DNA from: an uncultured Porphyromonadaceae bacterium
GTDB lineage: Bacteria; Bacteroidota; Bacteroidia; Bacteroidales; Muribaculaceae
DNA: 64,000 bases
Assembly (NCBI GenBank): GCA_947178165.1
Contig: CAMWXH010000002.1
Location: forward strand, 28,863-92,862
Direction of reading: 5' to 3'
The number at the start of each line of letters is the position of its first letter. Within the stretch, counting starts at the first letter, position 1. Shown here piece after piece: positions 29,227 to 38,593 of this stretch. Made by a program: the position numbers and the translations under genes. The notes under the pieces were generated by a model. The model saw only the letters and a list, made by a program, of their open reading frames with translations, had not been told where the DNA came from and did no database searches.

Positions 29227-31764
29227 ATGATACAGAAACGAATATACAACTACTTTGAGAGGAACCCAAGGCTGAAAGTGCTATTCATGTTCGATAGGAT
29301 GGGAGGGTTTGAAGCTGAACTGTCTGAGCTTGCATGGACGGAGGATTATGTCATTAAGGTTTTCGATGGCAAATGGTGGAATCTGAAAGTTGCTTTGCTC
29401 AGGGAATGGTCTGAAAAGAAGGTCGTGCTTGTCTTTCCCTATGAACTTCGTCCTGATACTGAGGAGAAACGTCTTAAGTTTCCCCTTCTTGATGTATATG
29501 CCTCGAATCTTGAATTTAAGGATGAGCGATATGAAGAGTTCATGCAGCAGTATGGACTTTCCCAAAAAGTAGCATCGTTTGTAAAGAACAATATTGACGC
29601 ACTTACATCAAAGAAGGTAATGCCTCTCCTTACCGGAATGCTTGATGATGTGAACTTTACAGTCGATTTTGCAAACCGCGCGATAATTTCTTCCTACCTT
29701 GGAGAGAAGAAAACTCTAGAATGGGATATAATCATTGTAAAAATGATCCTACTATCCGCTCAAACGGATGATAAAAAGTCAAATGACTTTTATCTAAAGT
29801 TATATAAGAATCTTGATGTCAGAAAGTCAGTAGACGATAAGCTGAAAAGTATTTTCGGCGTCACATTCAATCCGGATATAAATGACAAGATGCGACCTGT
29901 TGCGGAGATCTTGAAATATAACGCTATCACCCAGTCGATGCCTGCTAATCCGACAGACCATTACAGTAATTTGAAAATCAGCGACCGTCGGATTCTCGAT
30001 ATAATCAATAGTATATACGAAAAAGGGAACAGTGAACCGCAATTTTCTTCAAAATTCGCTGATGCGATGTCGAAATTGGGTTCCGGTATCAGAGAGGAGG
30101 AGATAATAAATATCTATGGTACAGATGCACCGTATTTCTTTATAACAGAGCATTTGATGCTTCCGATTCTTATGTCAGTCTTGACAAAGGATGTGGTGGC
30201 AGATCCGGGTGCAGCTATCGATAAGATACGTGCACTGAGTCTGAGGCTGAACCAGGATTCAAGCATTTGGGCTTTGATCAAGTATATTGAAAATGTTGCC
30301 TATTTCTACGATTCCGTTAATGTGCTTGGTGGGCTACGTCTTGATAAACCTTCGGAATATATTTCGCTTTATACTGAAAGATTCAGTAAGATAGACAGGT
30401 TTTATCGAATTATACTGGATTCTTTTTATCTACTGCCCGAACTTGATGAAAAAACTGTATCTTCTGTATCTGTAAGTAAAAAGACAATTGACGCTAAATA
30501 TGCCCAATTGGCAAATCAGCTCAATTATGAATGGCTGGAATGTGTGAGGGATACAGGCAATGCGTTTGACAAAGTCGGAATACTGAGACAAAACGAATTT
30601 TATGCTACTTATAATGATCCGAATAAACTTGTGGTTATTATCAGTGATGGATTAAGATATGATGTTGCAGTAGAACTGTATGAGGAACTCGCGAAGAAAA
30701 AACATATCGCTACGTTGTCGCCGATGCTCTCACTTCTCCCTTCGGAGACAAAATTCTGCAAGCCGGCTCTTTTCCCTCATAACACCTTGAAGTTGGAGGG
30801 TGACAGTATGACGACTGACGGTAAGATTCTGTCTTCTGTCAAACAAAAGACAGAACAACTATGCCGATACAGAAATGATGCGATTTGTGTCAATTTTGAA
30901 GAGGTTTCCACACAACTAAATTCACATCGTGAACTTTTCAAGAAACCGTTAGTATATGTGATGCACGATAGAATTGATAAAACAGGACATGACCAATCTA
31001 TAAGTGACGTCACAGACTCTTGCAGAAAGACTGTAGAAGAATTGGCACGATTCGTCAATAGCCTTCACATGACTTTGAATTGTAGTAATGTCATCATAAC
31101 TTCCGATCATGGCTTCTTACTCAATGACATTATATTCGAAGACAAGGATAAGCTCTCCATCTCAGAGAAAAATATTGAGGCCACAACCCGTTATTATCTT
31201 ACTACGGAGCGAGATAAGGTTGATGAGGTTGAAAAGATCAATATTAATAAAGCGTCAACCATCGAGACAGATGTTGAGACGTTTGTGGCAACCCCTATGG
31301 GAACGAATCGTTTCGCTGCTTCCGGAGGTTACAAATACACGCATGGAGGCGCATCGCTACAGGAAATGGTTTTGCCGGTGATATGCAGTAAACTTCGCAG
31401 GGAAAGCAGCAAACGAATGGTTGATGTGCTTATCAAGAACAACAATCTTAATATGGTCTCAAGCCGTCTGAATTTTCAATTAGTTCAGAAGGAAGCGGTT
31501 TCTATGGATGTAGTTGCGAGAGAAGTAGTATGCCGCATTTATGATGGAGACAGGATGGTGTCAGATGAAGTAAAAGTGTCGCTCGATAGTACAGATGCAA
31601 TGAATATCGCTAAACGTACATACGATGTCACTCTGAAACTAAAGGAATCAGGCGTCGGAAACCTGCTTCAACTCCGAGTATATGATGCCGATCCTTCTCG
31701 ACAATTGAATCCCCTCGTTAAAGAAACAGTAAGAAACAATACCATTATTGAACAGGATTTCTAA
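29227..31764 (+). CDS. pglZ: BREX alkaline-phosphatase-like PglZ
   Basis: LVVIISDGLRYDVAVELYEEL; NVIITSDHGFLLNDI; BREX synteny, ~845 aa. Confidence 0.92.
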   Translation: MIQKRIYNYFERNPRLKVLFMFDRMGGFEAELSELAWTEDYVIKVFDGKWWNLKVALLREWSEKKVVLVFPYELRPDTEEKRLKFPLLDVYASNLEFKDERYEEFMQQYGLSQKVASFVKNNIDALTSKKVMPLLTGMLDDVNFTVDFANRAIISSYLGEKKTLEWDIIIVKMILLSAQTDDKKSNDFYLKLYKNLDVRKSVDDKLKSIFGVTFNPDINDKMRPVAEILKYNAITQSMPANPTDHYSNLKISDRRILDIINSIYEKGNSEPQFSSKFADAMSKLGSGIREEEIINIYGTDAPYFFITEHLMLPILMSVLTKDVVADPGAAIDKIRALSLRLNQDSSIWALIKYIENVAYFYDSVNVLGGLRLDKPSEYISLYTERFSKIDRFYRIILDSFYLLPELDEKTVSSVSVSKKTIDAKYAQLANQLNYEWLECVRDTGNAFDKVGILRQNEFYATYNDPNKLVVIISDGLRYDVAVELYEELAKKKHIATLSPMLSLLPSETKFCKPALFPHNTLKLEGDSMTTDGKILSSVKQKTEQLCRYRNDAICVNFEEVSTQLNSHRELFKKPLVYVMHDRIDKTGHDQSISDVTDSCRKTVEELARFVNSLHMTLNCSNVIITSDHGFLLNDIIFEDKDKLSISEKNIEATTRYYLTTERDKVDEVEKININKASTIETDVETFVATPMGTNRFAASGGYKYTHGGASLQEMVLPVICSKLRRESSKRMVDVLIKNNNLNMVSSRLNFQLVQKEAVSMDVVAREVVCRIYDGDRMVSDEVKVSLDSTDAMNIAKRTYDVTLKLKESGVGNLLQLRVYDADPSRQLNPLVKETVRNNTIIEQDF

Positions 31765-33878
31765 TGGAAGAAGAAACATTACAACAAAAGATTATGGACT
31801 CCTTCTTAGGAAAGGTTGTTCGTAAAGACCTTGCCTTTTTGGTGAAGGGAGGTCTCCCCGTACCTACTTATGTGCTTGAATATCTGCTCGGCCAGTATTG
31901 TGCGAGTGATGACGAGCAGGTTATCGAAGAAGGCATCGAGAAGGTTAAGTCTGTCATACGTAACAATTATGTAAACCGTGCAGATGCCGAGCAGATAAAG
32001 GGTAAGATAAGAGAGAAAGGTAAATTCAGAATAATCGATAAGGTAAACGTGACTCTTAATGAGCGTGATGACCAGTATCAGGCATCGTTTGCCAATCTCG
32101 GACTTACGAAAGTACCCATAGGCTCCCAGTACGTCACACAAAATCCTAAACTACTCTCCGGTAATGGAGTGTGGTGTATTGTTACCATCGGTTATATCCA
32201 AGGTGATGATATAAAGGTAAGGTGGGAAATACAGACATTGAAACCGATTCAGATCTCGAATATCGACCTACAGGATTACATTGACCAGAGAAAGAAATTT
32301 ACCACGGATGAATGGATTGATTTCCTGATACATACTGTAGGCCTGAATCCGGACAAGATGAACCGACGTGAAAAATTTATCACGTTGGCCCGGTTACTCC
32401 CTCATATTGAAAATAATTTCAATTTTATGGAACTCGGCCCCAAAGGCACCGGTAAGAGCCATGTCTTTCAGGAGCTGTCACCATACGGAGTTTTAGTCAG
32501 TGGAGGTGATGTCACAAGCCCACGTCTCTTTGTAAGAATCGTAGGAGACAGGGAAGTTCTCGGTCTGGTCGGATACTGGGACGTTGTGGCATGGGATGAG
32601 TTTGAACAACAGAAAGGGCGTAATGTCGATGCCGTGCTCATCGATACGATGCAGAACTATCTTGCAAACAAATCGTTCAATCGTGGTAAGGGAACGCACG
32701 AGGCTTCAGCATCAATGGTGTTTGTCGGCAATACAAAGCATACAGTGCCATATATGCTTAAAAACTCTCATCTTTTCGAGTCCATACCTACGTCTTTCAT
32801 AAAGGGTGCTTTCCTTGACCGAATCCATCTATACAATTCCGGGTGGGAGATTAAGATGCTTAAGAAAGACAGTTTCTCAAAAGGCTACGGCTTGATTACC
32901 GACTATATCGCAGCTGTACTTCATGAGTTGCGCAATTACGATTGGACTGACAAACTAAAAGAGTATGCTCTGTTTGATGTTTCTCTTTCTGAACGCGATC
33001 ATCTTGCCATACGTAAGACATTTTCCGGAATGATGAAACTTCTTTATCCGGATGGAAACGTCACAAACGATGAGGCTTATGAACTTGTTGATTTTGCGGC
33101 AGAAAGCAGGAAAAGAGTGAAGGATCAACTGTATAAAGTTGATGAAACGTTTAAGGCAGAACCGGCAGTCTTCAAATATATCCGTCTTAAAGATGGACAG
33201 GAGATAAACGTGGAGACATTGGAGCAGGTCAACAATGTAGTAATTGTACCCCAAAATGCTTCTGCAGCCCTGAAAGCAGAACTGAACATAGAGGAGACAG
33301 AGACACCGCAAGAACAACTATCAGCAGAAGAAAAAACGTCAACCGAAGATAAGCCACGTAAGAAAAGAGAGCGAATCCAAACGCAACGTGAAGGAGCCAT
33401 GTCATTCCGGCTTGGCCAGACCGGTGTGACTTTTGAAAAGCTCTTTATGCCGTATCTCTCCAAGTCTAAAGAGATTACAATCGAAGATCCTTTTGTGAGG
33501 ACATCATGGCAGCTCAGAAATCTCATAGAATTTCTGACGATGCTTGTTGACAATCGACCTGATGAAGATATTAAAGTAAGACTGGTTACATGGGAGGAAG
33601 ATGAAAAGTTACCTACTCTCATTGACCGTCTTGACGATATAAAAGATGATATGACTACTTACGGTATAGACTTCGATTACTCTTTCAGAGAGTTCCATGA
33701 CCGCCAGATAACCACTGACGACGGTTGGAATATCAGCCTTGGCCGAGGTCTGGACATCTACGACAAATACAACGCTTTCTCAGTTGCGTCAGGTCGGCAA
33801 GATAGGCGAAAATGCAGAGAGTTCCGTGTGATATACATGAAATCAGATAAAACGACAGAACATGGGAAAACTGAGTGA
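31764..33878 (+). CDS. brxL: BREX AAA+ protein BrxL with MIT_C-like C-terminus
   Basis: MDSFLGKVVRKDLAFLVKGGLPVPTYVLEYLLGQYCASDDE..; NFMELGPKGTGKSHVF Walker A; C-term ITIEDPFVRTSWQLRNLIEF..HDRQITTDDGWNISLGRGLDIYD. Confidence 0.9.
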   Translation: MEEETLQQKIMDSFLGKVVRKDLAFLVKGGLPVPTYVLEYLLGQYCASDDEQVIEEGIEKVKSVIRNNYVNRADAEQIKGKIREKGKFRIIDKVNVTLNERDDQYQASFANLGLTKVPIGSQYVTQNPKLLSGNGVWCIVTIGYIQGDDIKVRWEIQTLKPIQISNIDLQDYIDQRKKFTTDEWIDFLIHTVGLNPDKMNRREKFITLARLLPHIENNFNFMELGPKGTGKSHVFQELSPYGVLVSGGDVTSPRLFVRIVGDREVLGLVGYWDVVAWDEFEQQKGRNVDAVLIDTMQNYLANKSFNRGKGTHEASASMVFVGNTKHTVPYMLKNSHLFESIPTSFIKGAFLDRIHLYNSGWEIKMLKKDSFSKGYGLITDYIAAVLHELRNYDWTDKLKEYALFDVSLSERDHLAIRKTFSGMMKLLYPDGNVTNDEAYELVDFAAESRKRVKDQLYKVDETFKAEPAVFKYIRLKDGQEINVETLEQVNNVVIVPQNASAALKAELNIEETETPQEQLSAEEKTSTEDKPRKKRERIQTQREGAMSFRLGQTGVTFEKLFMPYLSKSKEITIEDPFVRTSWQLRNLIEFLTMLVDNRPDEDIKVRLVTWEEDEKLPTLIDRLDDIKDDMTTYGIDFDYSFREFHDRQITTDDGWNISLGRGLDIYDKYNAFSVASGRQDRRKCREFRVIYMKSDKTTEHGKTE

Positions 33879-34221
33879 ATCCGCTTTTGCAATAATGGGC
33901 ATGTGTGAGAATGAGCGTAAACCATTCGGAATAACTGTTGACAAACGCGGGAATGCCTACGCTTTTTGTTGGGCATTTAAGATGAGTAAGGAACAAGCCG
34001 CGCGTGAAGGGTATGACAAAACCCATGTGAGAGGATCAATCGTCTATGACGATGATTTCAACGGTTGTCCGTATTGCGGATCAAAGGGCTTTTACATTTG
34101 CAACAGATGTGGGAAAGTTGTTTGCTACGATGGTAGAGAAATGGTCACATGTCCCAACTGCGGAACGTCCAGCGGTGTGGTTCCGGGAGAGACATTCGAC
34201 TTGTCCGGCGGAGGAATGTGA
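33862..34221 (+). CDS. TerY-C-like zinc ribbon protein
   Basis: CPYCGSKGFYICNRCGKVVCYDGREMVTCPNCGTSSGV; adjacent to kinase/vWA/PP2C genes. Confidence 0.75.
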   Translation: MGKLSESAFAIMGMCENERKPFGITVDKRGNAYAFCWAFKMSKEQAAREGYDKTHVRGSIVYDDDFNGCPYCGSKGFYICNRCGKVVCYDGREMVTCPNCGTSSGVVPGETFDLSGGGM

Positions 34222-34279
34222 TTAAAAATGTTTACATTTGCCGCTTAGCTGATATATGAAAATAAACGACTTCAGATAA

Positions 34280-35545
34280 ATGAAAGAATTAAAAACAAAT
34301 GACAAAGTAAATCTCGTAGGAGGCCTTCAGGCAACAGTAGTCAAAGAACTGGGGAGTGGTGGTCAGGGCATCGTTTACCTTGTAGAACTTCTCGGGAAAA
34401 AGATGGCCCTTAAATGGTATCTTAATGCTCCCGATGACAGATTTTACAAGAATCTCGAATCCAATGTTAAGAAAGGAGCTCCTTCGGGAGCATTCCTGTG
34501 GCCTGAGTATGTAACCATGAAAGAGAAAGGAAGCTACGGCTACATAATGCCATTGCGTCCTGAGGGATATTATGAGTTCGGGCAATTCTATCTTGCTCGT
34601 GTGCAATTCCAGTCTTTCGAGGCACTCCTCAATGCCGCTATGAAAATATGTGAAGGTTTTAAGAATCTTCATCTCAGTGGCTTCAGTTATCAAGATCTTA
34701 ACGATGGCAACTTCTTTATCCATCCTGCGACTGGTGATGTGCTGATCTGCGACAATGACAACGTTATGCCGGAAGGTGAAGCGTCGGGAATCCTCGGTAA
34801 AGCTCGTTACATGGCTCCTGAGATTGTACTTGGAAAGAATATGCCCAACAAGGGCAGCGACCGTTTCTCTCTTGCCGTGCTTCTCTTCATGCTTTTTTAT
34901 GGCAACCATCCCTTTGAAGGAGATAAGGTGCTTCAATGCCCTTGTCTGACGGAAAAATTTGAGAAGAAATTCTATGGAAGCGAGATACTTTTCATCTACG
35001 ATGAGAAGGACTCAAGCAACCGTCCTGTAAGAGGTGTGCATCGCAACGTAATTCGTAGATGGCCTGTATATCCTGCAATTCTCCGCAATGCGTTTATCGA
35101 AGAGTTCACTCAGGAGAAACTGAAAGACCCCAACAAGCGAAGTATTGAGAAAAGATGGCAGAACATCATTCGTGGTCTTCGCGATATGCTTGTAGTATGC
35201 CCGAAATGCAAGGAAGAGACTTTCCTAACGGATCGTCAATCTCCTAAGTGCATGAACTGCGGTACTACCATGCAGATTGCCGGTGGAATACAGCTCCAGA
35301 ATCGTACGGTTTGGCTTACTCCGGGGACCGTTTTCTATCTCGGATATGACAATGTTCCAACTGCTCGTATCGTAACAGTGCCGGGCGACAAGTATCCCAT
35401 CCAAATTCAGAATATGACATCTGAAAAATGGACGGTAGAAACTCCGAGCGGCAAATTGAAGAGCATTGAGCCTCAGGGAATGATGCCTGTAAAGGCCGGT
35501 CTTAAAGTAATCTTCGACTCAGCTAATAAAGCAACAATAATCTAA
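34280..35545 (+). CDS. Ser/Thr protein kinase-like protein with C-terminal zinc ribbon
   Basis: ELGSGGQGIVYLVELLGKKMALKWY; SYQDLNDGNFFIHPATGDVLICDNDNV; ARYMAPEI; CPKCKEETF..CMNCGTT. Confidence 0.85.
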   Translation: MKELKTNDKVNLVGGLQATVVKELGSGGQGIVYLVELLGKKMALKWYLNAPDDRFYKNLESNVKKGAPSGAFLWPEYVTMKEKGSYGYIMPLRPEGYYEFGQFYLARVQFQSFEALLNAAMKICEGFKNLHLSGFSYQDLNDGNFFIHPATGDVLICDNDNVMPEGEASGILGKARYMAPEIVLGKNMPNKGSDRFSLAVLLFMLFYGNHPFEGDKVLQCPCLTEKFEKKFYGSEILFIYDEKDSSNRPVRGVHRNVIRRWPVYPAILRNAFIEEFTQEKLKDPNKRSIEKRWQNIIRGLRDMLVVCPKCKEETFLTDRQSPKCMNCGTTMQIAGGIQLQNRTVWLTPGTVFYLGYDNVPTARIVTVPGDKYPIQIQNMTSEKWTVETPSGKLKSIEPQGMMPVKAGLKVIFDSANKATII

Positions 35546-35566
35546 AATCCAAAATATCACAAAATT

Positions 35567-36307
35567 ATGCCAGGATTAATTGATAGCGAAAGGCCTCCAC
35601 GTAGGCAAATGACACTCTTCTTCATCATCGACAAATCAGGCTCGATGGGTGGTTCTAAAATCGGGAGTGTAAACGATGCAATCGAGAATGTTCTCCCTAT
35701 GATTGCCGAAATTTCCGACAACAATACTGACGCCGAAATCCGCGTAGCAGCATTGGAGTTCTCCAACAGTACACAATGGCTCTATGATGAGCCAAAGCTT
35801 GCACATGAGTTCATCTGGCAACCCGTACAGGCTGCCGGTATGACATCTCTTGGTGAAGCATGTCTCGAACTTAACAAGAAACTTTCGCGTAACGGTGGTT
35901 ACATGTCTTCTCCGAGCGGATGCTTTGCTCCTGCATTCATCCTTCTCTCTGATGGTGGTCCCACTGATAACTTCGATGCCGGTGTCAAGAAGCTATGGGA
36001 AAATAGCTGGTTCAAGAGCGGAATCAAGTTGGCTATTTCAATTGATTCAGATGTGAACGTTCTGGAACAGTTCACTGGATCAAAGGAATCAATCGTGGAA
36101 GTTCACAATATAGAAGCCCTGAAGGACATGATTAAGTTCATGGCTCTCACATCTTCCCAGATCGGTAGCCAAAGCTCTACTTCTGCGGAGAAAACAAAGC
36201 AAGAACTTGTAGAAGAAAAGATCAAAGACATCGTAGACAACACCTCCGGTGCAGAGACTGCCGCTGAACCCAAACAAGGTAGCGACTCATACGATGAATG
36301 GGATTAA
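35567..36307 (+). CDS. vWA-domain protein (TerY-like), copy 1
   Basis: FFIIDKSGSMGGSKIGSVNDAIENVL (MIDAS DxSxS); ILLSDGGPTD. Confidence 0.9.
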   Translation: MPGLIDSERPPRRQMTLFFIIDKSGSMGGSKIGSVNDAIENVLPMIAEISDNNTDAEIRVAALEFSNSTQWLYDEPKLAHEFIWQPVQAAGMTSLGEACLELNKKLSRNGGYMSSPSGCFAPAFILLSDGGPTDNFDAGVKKLWENSWFKSGIKLAISIDSDVNVLEQFTGSKESIVEVHNIEALKDMIKFMALTSSQIGSQSSTSAEKTKQELVEEKIKDIVDNTSGAETAAEPKQGSDSYDEWD

Positions 36308-36318
36308 AATGACACAAT

Positions 36319-37488
36319 ATGAAAGGAGTAAGTTCTCTGAAACATACATGTCAGGGAGAAAGTCATAAAGCAACAAACAAACCTTGTCAAGACTTTTCAC
36401 AGGCAGAATCAAAAGAGGCGTATGCCGTGGCTATTGTAAGCGATGGCCACGGCGGTGTACGCTATTTCAGAAGCGACAAAGGTTCTGAAATAGCTGTCCG
36501 TTGCGCAAAGAAAGCAATCGAGAAATTTGTTAAGGAGACCTCCAATACCCAACTATTCAAGGGGAAGAGACTCACCCAAATAGGAATAAATCCTGAGAAG
36601 TCTGATGACAAAGTATATACGGCACTATACTGGCTCGTTTCAAGTATCATCCGACAGTGGAACTCTGAAATCTTGAAAGATGCTCAAACTCGTAGAATTA
36701 CAGAGTGGGAGCAACAACATGTAGAGCAGAAATATCTTGATGATTTTACCAATAGCCTGATTAGCGATGAAGGTAAATTGGAAAAGGTATATGGATGCAC
36801 ATTGATGGCTTTTGTTATGACCAAGGATTATTGGTTTGCCTTCCAGATTGGAGACGGTAAAATGGTATTCTTTAATCTTGGAGATCAAGGTATGGAAGAC
36901 AATCAGTTTATCCCCTGGGATGACAAATGTTTTCTCAATAAGACCACATCAATCTGCGATAGTGATGCTGCTTCAGAGTTTAGATTTGTCTATTGCGGAG
37001 ACGGTACATTTCCTGAAGCTGTTTTCCTCGGTTCGGATGGAATTGATGACACATATGGCGATGGCGACAAGCTAACAGACTTTTACATCAGGATTTATAA
37101 GGAGATAGCGACTTCGAGTCCAAAACAGGTAAAGAAAACGTTAGCCTCTGATTTACCTATAATTAGCAAAATGGGTAGTCAGGATGATATGTCGATTGCT
37201 TGTATCTACTGGAATAATAATGAGCGTGTACGTCAGAATGCACGGCTAATGTCGCAATGGCAACTTGCTAAACTCCATCAGGAATCTAATGAACTGGAAG
37301 CCAAAAAATCAACTCTGCGTGAGAAGATTGAGCGATTCAAAGATTCACGCGAATTAATTGAAAAGCAACGCATAGAATTGACTTATGCGGAGAATGATTT
37401 GAGAAGAGTTGAGGAATCTCTTGAGAAGATCGAAGGAAACGTGCAAACAATTCTGACATTTGATTTGAACTTGAATAAACAGAACTAA
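36319..37488 (+). CDS. PP2C-family protein phosphatase with C-terminal coiled coil
   Basis: AVAIVSDGHGGVRYFRSDKGSEIAV; FAFQIGDGKMVFF; FLGSDGIDDTY; SQDDMSIACIYW. Confidence 0.88.
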   Translation: MKGVSSLKHTCQGESHKATNKPCQDFSQAESKEAYAVAIVSDGHGGVRYFRSDKGSEIAVRCAKKAIEKFVKETSNTQLFKGKRLTQIGINPEKSDDKVYTALYWLVSSIIRQWNSEILKDAQTRRITEWEQQHVEQKYLDDFTNSLISDEGKLEKVYGCTLMAFVMTKDYWFAFQIGDGKMVFFNLGDQGMEDNQFIPWDDKCFLNKTTSICDSDAASEFRFVYCGDGTFPEAVFLGSDGIDDTYGDGDKLTDFYIRIYKEIATSSPKQVKKTLASDLPIISKMGSQDDMSIACIYWNNNERVRQNARLMSQWQLAKLHQESNELEAKKSTLREKIERFKDSRELIEKQRIELTYAENDLRRVEESLEKIEGNVQTILTFDLNLNKQN

Positions 37489-37491
37489 TCA

Positions 37492-38589
37492 ATGGGAACA
37501 TGTAAGTATTGCGGTCAATCAACTATTTTGTTCTCACGCTCTCACAAGGAGTGTGAGAACAAACATGCTTTAGCATTATCTGACTTTGAGAAGGTTTGCA
37601 CCTCTTTCTTCGCTGGATATAAATCTCAGTCTGAGATCGTAAGTGAACGGAACATGCTCCAATCCTCATCATTCTTATCGGATGAGGATATAGTGGATAT
37701 TGCAGATAAGGCAATACGCGCATATACGGACTCAATCCGTCGTCCATTTGTCCCAAGCCAGTTGTCTCTGGTGGACTCCTTTATCAATGCTGTAGGTGTT
37801 TCATACGCCAATCTAAACAGAAATGGTGCGGTAGATTCATTCTCCCAAAAACTTATTAAGGGGTTCATGGTTGATTATTTCTCTGATCAACTTACCTTAC
37901 CAGCCGCGCAAAAGAGATGCCAGCGGGTTACATCAACGCTACCGATGAATGTAGCTAATGAGAGAAATGCCTATCTCTATGTACTTGACAAGACGGCGAA
38001 AAACTTCTTGGATGATGGGATGCTTACAGACTCAGAACAACGTAAAATAGACGAGTATATCTCAGCTTTATCGCTACCGATCAATAATCTTCCGGCTCAG
38101 TTCAATGGCTCATATCTGGAGAAGCTCGGACAGGTCGCAATTCTTAAAAATTTCGAGAGAGGTATTCTGCCACCTCGGAATATGAGTGTGCCGGTAATTC
38201 TTGGTAAAAACGAGAGTGTGCTATGGTCGTTTAACGGCATCACGCTTTACGAAAAAAAAATACAGCGAGAATGGGTCGGACGTAATCGGGGGTTGTCTTT
38301 CCGGATTTGTCGAGGTGTTTACTATCGTACTGGTGGCAGCAAAGGACATCCTGTTGAACACTGCACGATGCAATCTCTCGGTACAGGCACACTATTTGTA
38401 ACGAATAAGAATCTTATCTTTCATTCCATGATGAAAGGGATAAAGATTCCTTATAAGAAAATAATTGGTGCTACGCCATATAGCGATGGAATCGAGATCC
38501 ATCGTGACGGTACAAACGCCAAACGATTAACAATGCAAGGTTTCGATCCTTGGTTTGTGATGAATCTTCTTTCAATGATAGCAGAATAA
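37492..38589 (+). CDS. Zinc-ribbon protein with bacterial PH-like C-terminal domain
   Basis: CKYCGQST..HKECENKH; GTGTLFVTNKNLIFHSMMKGIKIPYKKIIGATPYSDGIEIHRDG. Confidence 0.6.
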   Translation: MGTCKYCGQSTILFSRSHKECENKHALALSDFEKVCTSFFAGYKSQSEIVSERNMLQSSSFLSDEDIVDIADKAIRAYTDSIRRPFVPSQLSLVDSFINAVGVSYANLNRNGAVDSFSQKLIKGFMVDYFSDQLTLPAAQKRCQRVTSTLPMNVANERNAYLYVLDKTAKNFLDDGMLTDSEQRKIDEYISALSLPINNLPAQFNGSYLEKLGQVAILKNFERGILPPRNMSVPVILGKNESVLWSFNGITLYEKKIQREWVGRNRGLSFRICRGVYYRTGGSKGHPVEHCTMQSLGTGTLFVTNKNLIFHSMMKGIKIPYKKIIGATPYSDGIEIHRDGTNAKRLTMQGFDPWFVMNLLSMIAE

Positions 38590-38593
38590 TACA

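Noticed and set aside
34289-34936. 215-aa antisense ORF within kinase gene
   Set aside because: Shadow ORF; kinase motifs on + strand are clear.
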